Assembly: GCF_014656395.1 (NCBI RefSeq)
Contig: NZ_BNCI01000002.1
Location: forward strand, 1,414,675 to 1,478,674
Reading direction: 5' to 3'
DNA: 64,000 nucleotides
Source: Kordiimonas sediminis
GTDB taxonomy: Bacteria > Pseudomonadota > Alphaproteobacteria > Sphingomonadales > Kordiimonadaceae
The position numbers and the translations under genes are program-made. Under the pieces are notes generated by a model, which did not search any database, had not been told where the DNA came from, and saw nothing but the letters and a program-made list of their open reading frames with translations. Below, one piece after another: positions 19,148 to 26,209 of this stretch; within the stretch, counting starts at the first letter, position 1; each line of letters starts with the position of its first letter.

Positions 19148-19957
19148 ATGGCACCTACATTTGACAATTTATTTTCCATAAAAGGCAAAACTGCGCTTGT
19201 AACCGGCGGTTCACGCGGGATCGGCGAAATGATTGCAGCGGGCTTTCTGGCGAAAGGTGCCAAAGTTTACATCAGTTCCCGCAAAGCCGATGCATGCGAA
19301 GCCACAGCAAAGCGGTTATCAGAAGCATACGGCGGAGAGTGTATTGCACTACCATCCGACCTTTCCACCCTGCCCGGCATACAGAAAGTCGCTGACGAAC
19401 TGCTCAGCCGGGAAGAAAAACTTGATATTCTGGTTAATAACGCAGGGGCATCCTGGGGCGCGCCAATTGATGAATTCCCGGAAGTCGGCTGGGATAAAGT
19501 TATGGATACCAACGTCAAAGGTATCTTTTTCCTGACGCAAAAACTCCTTCCCCTTCTTCGCGCTTCTGGCACAGCAGACGATCCGGCACGCGTGATCAAC
19601 ATCGGCTCCATTGACGGCCTGAAGTCTTCTATGTTTGAAGTCTTTTCTTACGGCGCATCAAAAGCAGCCGTGCACCATCTGACACGTTTCCTGGCTGCCC
19701 GCCTGACGAAAGAGAAAATCAACTGTAACGCTATTGCCCCAGGCCCCTATCCTACATGGATGCTGTCCACAGGTGTCGGGTTCGGCGGGGAAACAGAGGG
19801 TGTAGACTGGGACGCTATAGGCAAAAGCAGCCCCAGCGGCCGCGTTGGTGCCCCGGAAGATATTGCAGGGCTTGCAATCTTCCTGTCGTCAAGGGCTGGT
19901 TCCTATATTGTCGGGCAGGTTATTGCGAGCGACGGCGGTATTGTCGGCACCAGCTAA
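19148..19957 (+). CDS. Short-chain dehydrogenase/reductase (AtuB/AtuG-like)
   Basis: 269 residues, classical SDR. Cofactor motif TGGSRGIGE (about 20-28), NNAGAS, catalytic Ser in NIGSIDG and the YGASK catalytic Tyr/Lys, and a C-terminal GQVIASDGG segment. It follows AACGAAGGA. Atu clusters normally contain one or two SDRs that oxidise citronellol/geraniol-type alcohols or 3-hydroxyacyl intermediates; which step this one takes is not visible. It ends the rightward operon, 41 nt before a terminator. Confidence 0.85.
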   Translation: MAPTFDNLFSIKGKTALVTGGSRGIGEMIAAGFLAKGAKVYISSRKADACEATAKRLSEAYGGECIALPSDLSTLPGIQKVADELLSREEKLDILVNNAGASWGAPIDEFPEVGWDKVMDTNVKGIFFLTQKLLPLLRASGTADDPARVINIGSIDGLKSSMFEVFSYGASKAAVHHLTRFLAARLTKEKINCNAIAPGPYPTWMLSTGVGFGGETEGVDWDAIGKSSPSGRVGAPEDIAGLAIFLSSRAGSYIVGQVIASDGGIVGTS

Positions 19958-19998
19958 AAAATCCCAGACCGCTTAGACAATCATTTGACCAAAGAAAT

Positions 19999-20027
19999 GG
20001 GCCGCCCCCTGAAGGGACGGCCCTTTT
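19999..20027 (+). terminator. Rho-independent terminator of the atu operon
   Basis: GGGCCGCCCCCTGAAGGGAC begins a GC-rich hairpin that closes with GGCCC and runs into TTTT. It is 41 nt after the SDR stop and separates the rightward operon from the convergent chemoreceptor gene. Confidence 0.75.
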
Positions 20028-20073
20028 ATCTATCATGTTTGCAGAAGTAACCCTGTGCGGGCCATCTTACTCT

Positions 20074-21861
20074 TTATTCCTGCAAGGCTGCAGACTTGAT
20101 CGTCTCGATAAAGTCCTGCGTCGTTGATCGGATTTGATCAGAAGACACCTTCAGATCCTGCGAAGAATGTGAGACATTCTCTGCGACTTCTCCGTTCGAA
20201 CGGGCTGCCTCTGCCACAGAACTGATACTTGCGCTTACTTCCTGTGTGTTAGCTGCTGCATGTGAGATACTCCGGGAGATTTCCTGTGTTGCCGCACGCT
20301 GCTCTTCTACTGCAGATGCAATCGCTGCAGCCATTTCAGTAACCTCAATCGTTACAGTTTCAATTTCAGACATTGCCTTGGATACAGAGCTTGTCTGATT
20401 TTGAACCGCTTCAATCTGTGACCGAATTTCACCAGTTGCCTTCGCAGTCTGATTTGCAAGGCTTTTAACCTCACCCGCAACGACGGCAAACCCGCGACCC
20501 GCATCACCAGCACGTGCTGCCTCAATCGTGGCGTTCAATGCCAAGAGGTTCGTCTGTTCCGCGATATCACTAATCAAATTCATGATATTGCCAATCTGGG
20601 TTGTTGCATCTTCTAGGGCAGACATATCAGCACGGGTACGAGATACCATTTCAGATGCTTCGTTTGTCCGCTTGGAAGACCGGTCAATCTGCTGTGCAAT
20701 TTCCTGCACACTATTGTCCATTTCCTCGCTGGCACTGGCAACAGACTGCACGTTTCCGTTTGACTCGTCCGCAGCGCGCACAACATTGCCTGCTTCCTGG
20801 GTCGTAAGAGCAGACGCAGATGTCAGTTGCTGGGATGCATCGCTAAGCATATCAACAATGTCTGCAACCTTTGCAAAGTCCGCTTTAGAACTTTCGTCAA
20901 AGTTGGTAATCAACTCTACAATAAGCTTTTCTTTTTCTTCACGGCGCTTCATGGCTTCGGCCTGACGTTCCGCTTCGATACGGCGCTCTTCTGCTTCGCG
21001 TTGACGCTCCGCCTCAAGACGTGCACGCTCCTGCTCTTCCTGCTCTTTCGCTCTTTCAGCAAGACGTTGACGTTCAATTCCATTTTCCTTGAACACCTCG
21101 ACCGCACGTGCCATGTCGCCGACTTCGTCCCCGGCATCCGTGGATGGTACAGTCCGCGTCAGGTCACCATCGGCAATACTGGTCATTGCATCTGTCATTT
21201 TCCGAATAGGACGAACAACAAATCTAACCATCACCAGCCCGGCAATTACCGAGATCGCGATACCGGCAATCAGGGCAACTGTCATCATGACTGTCATACT
21301 GGTCAGCGCATTATCAACATCACTTGCAGCCGTTGAGAAACGTAGATCAATGGCATCATTGATCTTCTTCACATCTTTATTTATTTCAGCAAACAGATCA
21401 CTTGGTTCACCGGACACTTCCATCGCTTTACTCTGGTTCAGTGTCACATAGTTTCTTGCCAGACGAAGCTGCACATCAGCGTACTGAGAGCGCCAGGCTT
21501 GCATATTGCTTTCCAGCGATACAAGGTCCTGATAAACGGCTTCACCGGGTTCCAACTTAGACTTCAGGGTCTTGATCGCCCTGTCGTATTGGTCGCCGCC
21601 TTCCTGGTATTCCTGCAAGGCTGTACGGTCTGCCGTTACGAGCAAATAGAGCACTGCATTATGCTGTCTTGTCAGGCCTTCACTGGCTTCATGCAGAGCG
21701 TCTTTGATTTCATTGACCTCTGTCACTTCTTTGTTGGCATCACTAACACGGCTTGTCTCAAACGCAGACATGACATTCATGATAATCAAAACAGCGACAA
21801 TCAACCCAAGCGACAAGCCCAACTTGACGAACAAAGGAGCATTTTTCAAAAATTTCATCAT
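20074..21861 (-). CDS. Transmembrane methyl-accepting chemotaxis protein
   Basis: 595 residues. One membrane segment at about 12-30, a periplasmic helical-bundle sensor (about 31-186, rich in coiled-coil sequence), a second membrane segment at about 187-212, then HAMP ([26 protein letters not shown]). A long charged coiled coil (about 255-315, [19 protein letters not shown]) follows, then the signalling domain with tip [19 protein letters not shown] (about 438). Its ATG is 3 nt after the stop of a gene for a secreted Cache-like protein, so the two are coupled; that protein may deliver the ligand. The unusually long charged linker between HAMP and signalling domain is a visible peculiarity. 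Confidence 0.9.
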   Translation of the reverse strand: MMKFLKNAPLFVKLGLSLGLIVAVLIIMNVMSAFETSRVSDANKEVTEVNEIKDALHEASEGLTRQHNAVLYLLVTADRTALQEYQEGGDQYDRAIKTLKSKLEPGEAVYQDLVSLESNMQAWRSQYADVQLRLARNYVTLNQSKAMEVSGEPSDLFAEINKDVKKINDAIDLRFSTAASDVDNALTSMTVMMTVALIAGIAISVIAGLVMVRFVVRPIRKMTDAMTSIADGDLTRTVPSTDAGDEVGDMARAVEVFKENGIERQRLAERAKEQEEQERARLEAERQREAEERRIEAERQAEAMKRREEKEKLIVELITNFDESSKADFAKVADIVDMLSDASQQLTSASALTTQEAGNVVRAADESNGNVQSVASASEEMDNSVQEIAQQIDRSSKRTNEASEMVSRTRADMSALEDATTQIGNIMNLISDIAEQTNLLALNATIEAARAGDAGRGFAVVAGEVKSLANQTAKATGEIRSQIEAVQNQTSSVSKAMSEIETVTIEVTEMAAAIASAVEEQRAATQEISRSISHAAANTQEVSASISSVAEAARSNGEVAENVSHSSQDLKVSSDQIRSTTQDFIETIKSAALQE

Positions 21862-21864
21862 GGG

Positions 21865-22464
21865 TTATCTCCCCTTCCGCCGAAGGAGTTCGGTCAGATT
21901 CACTTCAAATGTCGCATGGCCAATGGGTGTATTGGTTTCTTCGACGATCGTCAGATTGACCTGTACCCGTACTGTATTGGTGTCATCGTGTTTTTCTGCC
22001 TCGTCCACGAACACAGCATCCGGCCCAGCACCGAAAGACTTTTGAAATTTTGCTTCATCACCCTGCCAAAAATCAGAGGTAATGGCACTTTGACCAACAT
22101 TCAGACCGTTCTGATCGGTAATAAAAATTTCCGTAAACAAGCCAAGGGATTCTGCCTGAATTTGCGTCAGGTAGGTCGATGCAGGGCTATTCAGTGCTGC
22201 CGCAATCAAAGGCTGGTCAGACTGACCACGCTCTGTGATCCACTGATTGTCCAGTGCATTAATTTCTGACTGGCCAAGCTGGCCATATTTACGGTTCTGC
22301 GCCTTCACGGAAATCTGCACGACGGGATGCTGCAGATATCCACGAATAGTGTTGATAAGAGTCTCGTCAACTAGATCTGTCGACTGACCGAAAGCCGGCA
22401 CCGTCAAACAAGCGCCAAGCGCAAGAGAGAAGATGCCTTTACTGGCCTTATTCATAATATTCAT
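21865..22464 (-). CDS. Secreted single-domain Cache/PDC-like sensor protein
   Basis: 199 residues with a signal peptide (MNIMNKASKGIFSLALGACLTVPAFGQS, cut likely after AFG or near it) and no further membrane segment. The body has the look of a PDC/Cache sensor: LINTIRGYLQHPVVQISVKAQN, LGLFTEIFITDQNGLNVGQSAITSDFWQGDEAKFQKSF, then VQVNLTIVEETNTPIGHATFEVN. Such domains are usually the extracytoplasmic part of receptors; here it is free in the periplasm. It lies 3 nt upstream of the membrane chemoreceptor and 80 nt downstream of a porin. I infer that it is a soluble ligand-sensing partner of that receptor. Confidence 0.72.
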   Translation of the reverse strand: MNIMNKASKGIFSLALGACLTVPAFGQSTDLVDETLINTIRGYLQHPVVQISVKAQNRKYGQLGQSEINALDNQWITERGQSDQPLIAAALNSPASTYLTQIQAESLGLFTEIFITDQNGLNVGQSAITSDFWQGDEAKFQKSFGAGPDAVFVDEAEKHDDTNTVRVQVNLTIVEETNTPIGHATFEVNLTELLRRKGR

Positions 22465-22544
22465 ACTACACCTTTTGGAGTATCAAAACGTGGTAAGGAC
22501 TGAAGGGGTAAGCCGCCCTCACCACGACATTTCATTACGTACTC

Positions 22545-23858
22545 TTACCAGTCGATATTGAAGCGAACGCCAACAATATCTGCTTTGTTTGTAAAGCCAC
22601 CCGCATCATCAAGCGAAGTATGGCCATACTGAAGAATCGTGCGCAGATAACGGTTCATGTACCAGCTCAAGCTAAGGATATAGCTGTCCTGTTCACCACC
22701 GAAGGCACCATTGTCAGTCAGGTCCAGATGCTCCATCCGACCAGACAGCATCCAAAGTCCCATCCCGCCTTTATCAACTGGGGAAGACACTTTTGGACGA
22801 CCCCAAATGCCTTTCTTCAAATCAAGTGGACGGTCTTCGCCTGTCAGGATGTAACCAAGCTCGACGTAGCCACCCTCAAACGTTGCGCTGCGCGAAACGG
22901 CAACCGCGTCATCTGCCTTCAGCCAGGCATATTCAGCCGTACCGAAGAAACCATTTCCGCTATAGGCAAACTCGGCTCCAACCGTGGTGTCTTTTTCCTG
23001 TCCCGCGAAGGAGGCCATTGTACCAGACTGGTTAGACGTTGCTTTCGCCTTGTAGGAGAGAGAGCCGCTGTCATTCATATCCCGGAAACGACCAGAAATA
23101 CCAAGAAGATACGTACCAGCATCAAGCTTTTGGCCCCATGTTGCACGGGCAGCAAGTGTCAGAGATTCATCCGTGTTGGAACTGAATTTATTGGTTCCCT
23201 GAAATGCGCCGGCCGTAAAGCTCCAGTTATCACCATTCGTAGCAGCTTTGACACCCATGCCGCGACCAAACCCAAACGCATCCTTAAAGGAAGCGCGTTC
23301 CATTACTGTTGTTTGGCTGATTGCTGTATTCCATTCCAGCGAGTTAGGTATTTTGCTTTGACCAACAGTATAAGACCAGTCGCCTCTGTTAAATTGCAGA
23401 TACGCATCTTTAACACTTGTAGCATTGCTACCAAAGTCTGCTTCGAATTTATATTTGATATCCTTGGTTACATTGCCGTCAACGCCAAACCAGGCCGCAC
23501 GCATTTTTGTACCGCTGTAATCAAAAGTACCTTGTTTGTCATCGCCCATGCTCCAATCCATGAACAAACGTCCACGAATATTGAACTGACCGCTTTTATC
23601 TGCACTGACAAGTGTCGGCGCAGGATCAGAAGACGCGAATTCAACCGCCTTTGGCGAGCCTTCACGTTTTTCTACGACTTTAACTTCGCTACCTGCGGTC
23701 AAAAGACGATTAACAAGTGCTTCCAGTTCCGCAACCCGCCCTTTGAGAGTGGTCACTTCCTGTTTAAGCGAGTCGTCAGACTGTGCAAAAGAACCTGATG
23801 TTAGAGTTATAGCCCCGGCCAACGCCAGTCCAATGATACGGTATGATGAATGTGGCAA
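22545..23858 (-). CDS. OprO/OprP-like porin
   Basis: 437 residues, starting at a TTG with AAGGA eight bases upstream. Signal peptide (about 1-25, ending SGSFAQ), then a short coiled coil (LKQEVTTLKGRVAELEALVN) that is common in alphaproteobacterial porins, then a beta-barrel with repeated aromatic strands: FNIRGRLFMDWSMGD, YKFEADFGSNATSVKDAYLQF, and the end VGVRFNIDW. It resembles the phosphate-selective porin O/P family. It should form a trimeric outer-membrane channel; anion specificity is not provable here. First gene of the leftward porin-Cache-chemoreceptor group. Confidence 0.82.
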   Translation of the reverse strand: MPHSSYRIIGLALAGAITLTSGSFAQSDDSLKQEVTTLKGRVAELEALVNRLLTAGSEVKVVEKREGSPKAVEFASSDPAPTLVSADKSGQFNIRGRLFMDWSMGDDKQGTFDYSGTKMRAAWFGVDGNVTKDIKYKFEADFGSNATSVKDAYLQFNRGDWSYTVGQSKIPNSLEWNTAISQTTVMERASFKDAFGFGRGMGVKAATNGDNWSFTAGAFQGTNKFSSNTDESLTLAARATWGQKLDAGTYLLGISGRFRDMNDSGSLSYKAKATSNQSGTMASFAGQEKDTTVGAEFAYSGNGFFGTAEYAWLKADDAVAVSRSATFEGGYVELGYILTGEDRPLDLKKGIWGRPKVSSPVDKGGMGLWMLSGRMEHLDLTDNGAFGGEQDSYILSLSWYMNRYLRTILQYGHTSLDDAGGFTNKADIVGVRFNIDW

Positions 23859-24035
23859 TGAATTAATCCTTACAAATAAGCCCCAAAAACTGAGGCTTCT
23901 TGTAAAGATTATTTATTACCACCTGGTAAATTGATGGATATATTTGTATATACTAAACCTTAAAGACGACCCAAAATATTTCAGAAGTTGTATAAGCATA
24001 AAAAAACACTTATACCGAAGATCATACACGCTACA

Positions 24036-25112
24036 TTACCGTTTTTCGTACCAGTTTTTTGTTGAATTTACGATTTTCACAACACTCAGCATCACCGGTA
24101 CTTCTATCAAAACACCTACTACTGTTGCAAGTGCTGCCCCAGAAGAGAATCCAAACAGGCTGATGGCCGCAGCGACTGCGAGTTCGAAAAAATTACTGGC
24201 CCCAATCAGTGCAGAGGGTGCTGCAACGCAGTGCGCCTCCCCGGCGGCACGGTTCAGCAAATATGCAAGACCAGAATTAAAATAGACCTGTATCAGGATC
24301 GGGACTGCGAGAAAGGCGATGATTGTTGGCTGTGCAATAATCTGTTCCCCCTGAAATCCGAACAAGAGCACCAGTGTTGTCAACAGTGCGACCAACGATG
24401 CCGGCTGTATCTTCTGCAGTAGGGCGGATATGCCATCTTCCCCTGCTTTGGCAAGAACATACCGACGGACCATCTGTGCAATAATAACTGGCACAACGAT
24501 ATAAAGTCCAACTGACAACAGAAGTGTTTCCCACGGAACCGTTATGGCCGACAATCCCAACAGAAGCCCGACAAGCGGTGCAAACGCAAACACCATAATC
24601 ACATCGTTAAGTGCAACCTGACTAAGGGTAAAATGCGGTTCACCGTCTGATAGATTACTCCAGACAAACACCATAGCGGTGCAGGGTGCTGCCGCCAGCA
24701 GGATCAATCCTGCGATATAAGAGGTGATTTGATCTGCAGGCAGATACGGTTCAAACAAATAGCCGATGAAAAGCCACCCCAGAAATGCCATGGAAAAAGG
24801 CTTCACAGCCCAATTAATAAACAAGGTAATACCAATACCGCGCCAGTGATGCCGAACCTTGTCAAGAGACGCAAAATCAATCTTGACCAGCATTGGAATG
24901 ATCATCAGCCAGATCAAAAGGGCAACAGGCAGATTAACCTGCGCGACCTCTACGGACCCAAGTGCCTGAAATATTGCCGGAAATAAGTGCCCCAGTCCAA
25001 TACCGACGATGATACATAGACCAACCCATATGGTCAGATACCGTTCAAAAACATTCATGGCAGGCTTCTGGTCCGACTTTGTTTCAACACTATCCGGTAC
25101 ACTTTGGTTCAT
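24036..25112 (-). CDS. acr3: ACR3-type arsenite efflux permease
   Basis: 358 residues with about 10 hydrophobic segments. Conserved ACR3 features include LLIWLMIIPMLVKIDF, the segment AAPCTAMVFVWSNL with the essential Cys, and GEPHFTLSQVALNDVIM. It should export arsenite (As(OH)3) across the inner membrane with the proton motive force. Last gene of the leftward arsR-arsI-acr3 operon, 50 nt after arsI. The C-terminal end at 24036 is followed by an AT-rich region without an obvious terminator hairpin. Confidence 0.9.
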   Translation of the reverse strand: MNQSVPDSVETKSDQKPAMNVFERYLTIWVGLCIIVGIGLGHLFPAIFQALGSVEVAQVNLPVALLIWLMIIPMLVKIDFASLDKVRHHWRGIGITLFINWAVKPFSMAFLGWLFIGYLFEPYLPADQITSYIAGLILLAAAPCTAMVFVWSNLSDGEPHFTLSQVALNDVIMVFAFAPLVGLLLGLSAITVPWETLLLSVGLYIVVPVIIAQMVRRYVLAKAGEDGISALLQKIQPASLVALLTTLVLLFGFQGEQIIAQPTIIAFLAVPILIQVYFNSGLAYLLNRAAGEAHCVAAPSALIGASNFFELAVAAAISLFGFSSGAALATVVGVLIEVPVMLSVVKIVNSTKNWYEKR

Positions 25113-25162
25113 AACACATACTCATCCAGTGAAATATTATCAGGCTAAAATCAGTGGGGGCC

Positions 25163-25630
25163 TTAACAGCAGGCACTTTTACCTTGCCCGCCTTGCGGGT
25201 CCGGCGTAACGCAGCAAGCCGAAGATTCGCCCTCTACTGTCAAACGATCATCACTACCGTAAACCGGGCTTTCACCGACCGTCAAAAATGTTTCCCAGGA
25301 CAAACCATCAGGGTCAACGATCCAGTTTTTACGAGACTGGGCGTAACAGCAAGTGGTCTCCCCCTCTTCAATCATCGGCCTGTCTGCTGCCTTTAATCGG
25401 CTGTAAACCTCAGTCAATTCATCATCCGTTTCAACCTGAATACCAAGATGATCCAGCCCTGCCTTCGCGCCGCGTGAGGTAATAGCAAAATTTACACGCG
25501 GGTCATCCAGCATCCATTTCGCATAATCCTCTTTCACGACGGTTGGCACTGTCGCAAACAGTGTTTTATAAAAGGCGATAGACGCCTCCAGGTTCTCAAC
25601 AGAAATATTCACATGTAGTCTTTTCATCAT
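25163..25630 (-). CDS. arsI: ArsI/CadI-family glyoxalase-fold lyase
   Basis: 155 residues from the ATGATG that follows GGAGACGT; an upstream in-frame start would lie inside arsR. Vicinal-oxygen-chelate fold: KRLHVNISVENLEASIAFY, His61 in GLDHLGIQV, and Glu in DPDGLSWETF are the probable iron ligands. The vicinal cysteines Cys94-Cys95 in ETTCCYAQ are the trivalent arsenical-binding pair of ArsI C-As lyases, which cleave methylarsenite to arsenite. The Cys-rich tail (SSACC...SACC) is also typical. Placement between arsR and acr3 lets the arsenite formed be exported. CadI-type cadmium resistance is the alternative. Confidence 0.85.
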   Translation of the reverse strand: MMKRLHVNISVENLEASIAFYKTLFATVPTVVKEDYAKWMLDDPRVNFAITSRGAKAGLDHLGIQVETDDELTEVYSRLKAADRPMIEEGETTCCYAQSRKNWIVDPDGLSWETFLTVGESPVYGSDDRLTVEGESSACCVTPDPQGGQGKSACC

Positions 25631-25640
25631 ACGTCTCCTG

Positions 25641-25988
25641 TTATTCTGCTTCGCAGCAATCTGATGCCAGTACATTGTCTAGCAGGGGGCCGCACACCTC
25701 CGGCGTTCCCTGGCAGCAATCTTCAACAAGAAACCCCAGAAGTGCCCGTGTGCCACCATAATCCGCACTGTATATGATTGAACGCCCTTCCCGCCTTGAA
25801 GTCACAAGCCCCGCTGACGCCAGAATCGACAAATGGCTGGACATAGTGTTGTGTGGCGTCCCCAAGGCGTTCGCAATTTCCCCCGCAGGCATACCGTTCT
25901 GTCCCGCACGAATTAACATGCGAAAAACATGCAGTCTGGTTTCCTGCGATAATGCACCGAATGAGCGTGTTGCTGTATTAATATCCAT
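25641..25988 (-). CDS. arsR: ArsR-family metalloregulator
   Basis: 115 residues. Winged helix: FGALSQETRLHVFRMLIRAG, GEIANALGTPHNTMSSHLSIL, AGLVTSRREGRSIIYSAD. The metal site is likely C-terminal: Cys91, Cys92 and Cys99 in DCCQGTPEVC, with another pair at 111-112, as in ArsR subtypes that bind As(III) through C-terminal cysteines rather than in helix 3. The ATG lies inside the operator palindrome with no ribosome site in front, so the message is probably leaderless. It should repress arsR-arsI-acr3 and release on As(III)/Sb(III). Confidence 0.9.
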   Translation of the reverse strand: MDINTATRSFGALSQETRLHVFRMLIRAGQNGMPAGEIANALGTPHNTMSSHLSILASAGLVTSRREGRSIIYSADYGGTRALLGFLVEDCCQGTPEVCGPLLDNVLASDCCEAE

Positions 25989-26028
25989 ATGTCTAGAATT
26001 ATAGACATATTAAATGCATGTCAAGCGT
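25987..26028 (-). promoter_or_regulatory. arsR promoter and operator overlapping the start codon
   Basis: A perfect inverted repeat ATATGTCTA-N6-TAGACATAT occupies 25987-26010; its last bases are the arsR start codon. On the minus strand TTGACA (about 26023-26028) is followed after 15 nt by TATAAT inside the repeat. This would place the transcription start at or next to the ATG. ArsR bound here would cover the -10 box. The 15-nt spacer is shorter than usual. The remaining bases to 26209 show nothing I can name. Confidence 0.65.
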
Positions 26029-26209
26029 GAATCCTGTCAGAGAGAGCCGTATCATAGCTTAACAAGCCTTTTTAGCCCCATGAGAATGAGCGAAAAGAGT
26101 GCACCATACTAACGACTGCATGAAACGAAAATCGCCAAATCAGTGTCCCTGCGACCCGTACCCAAGAGGCAAGCATCAGGGGAATAAGGTACAAAGCTAT
26201 ATGCGTTAC

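Noticed and set aside
21499..22269. Plus-strand frame of 256 codons opposite the chemoreceptor/Cache-like genes
   Set aside because: Spans two convincing leftward genes; no recognisable domain.
22620..23798. Plus-strand frame of 392 codons opposite the porin
   Set aside because: The porin has signal peptide, barrel strands and operon context; the opposite frame has none and is rich in residues typical of antisense reading.
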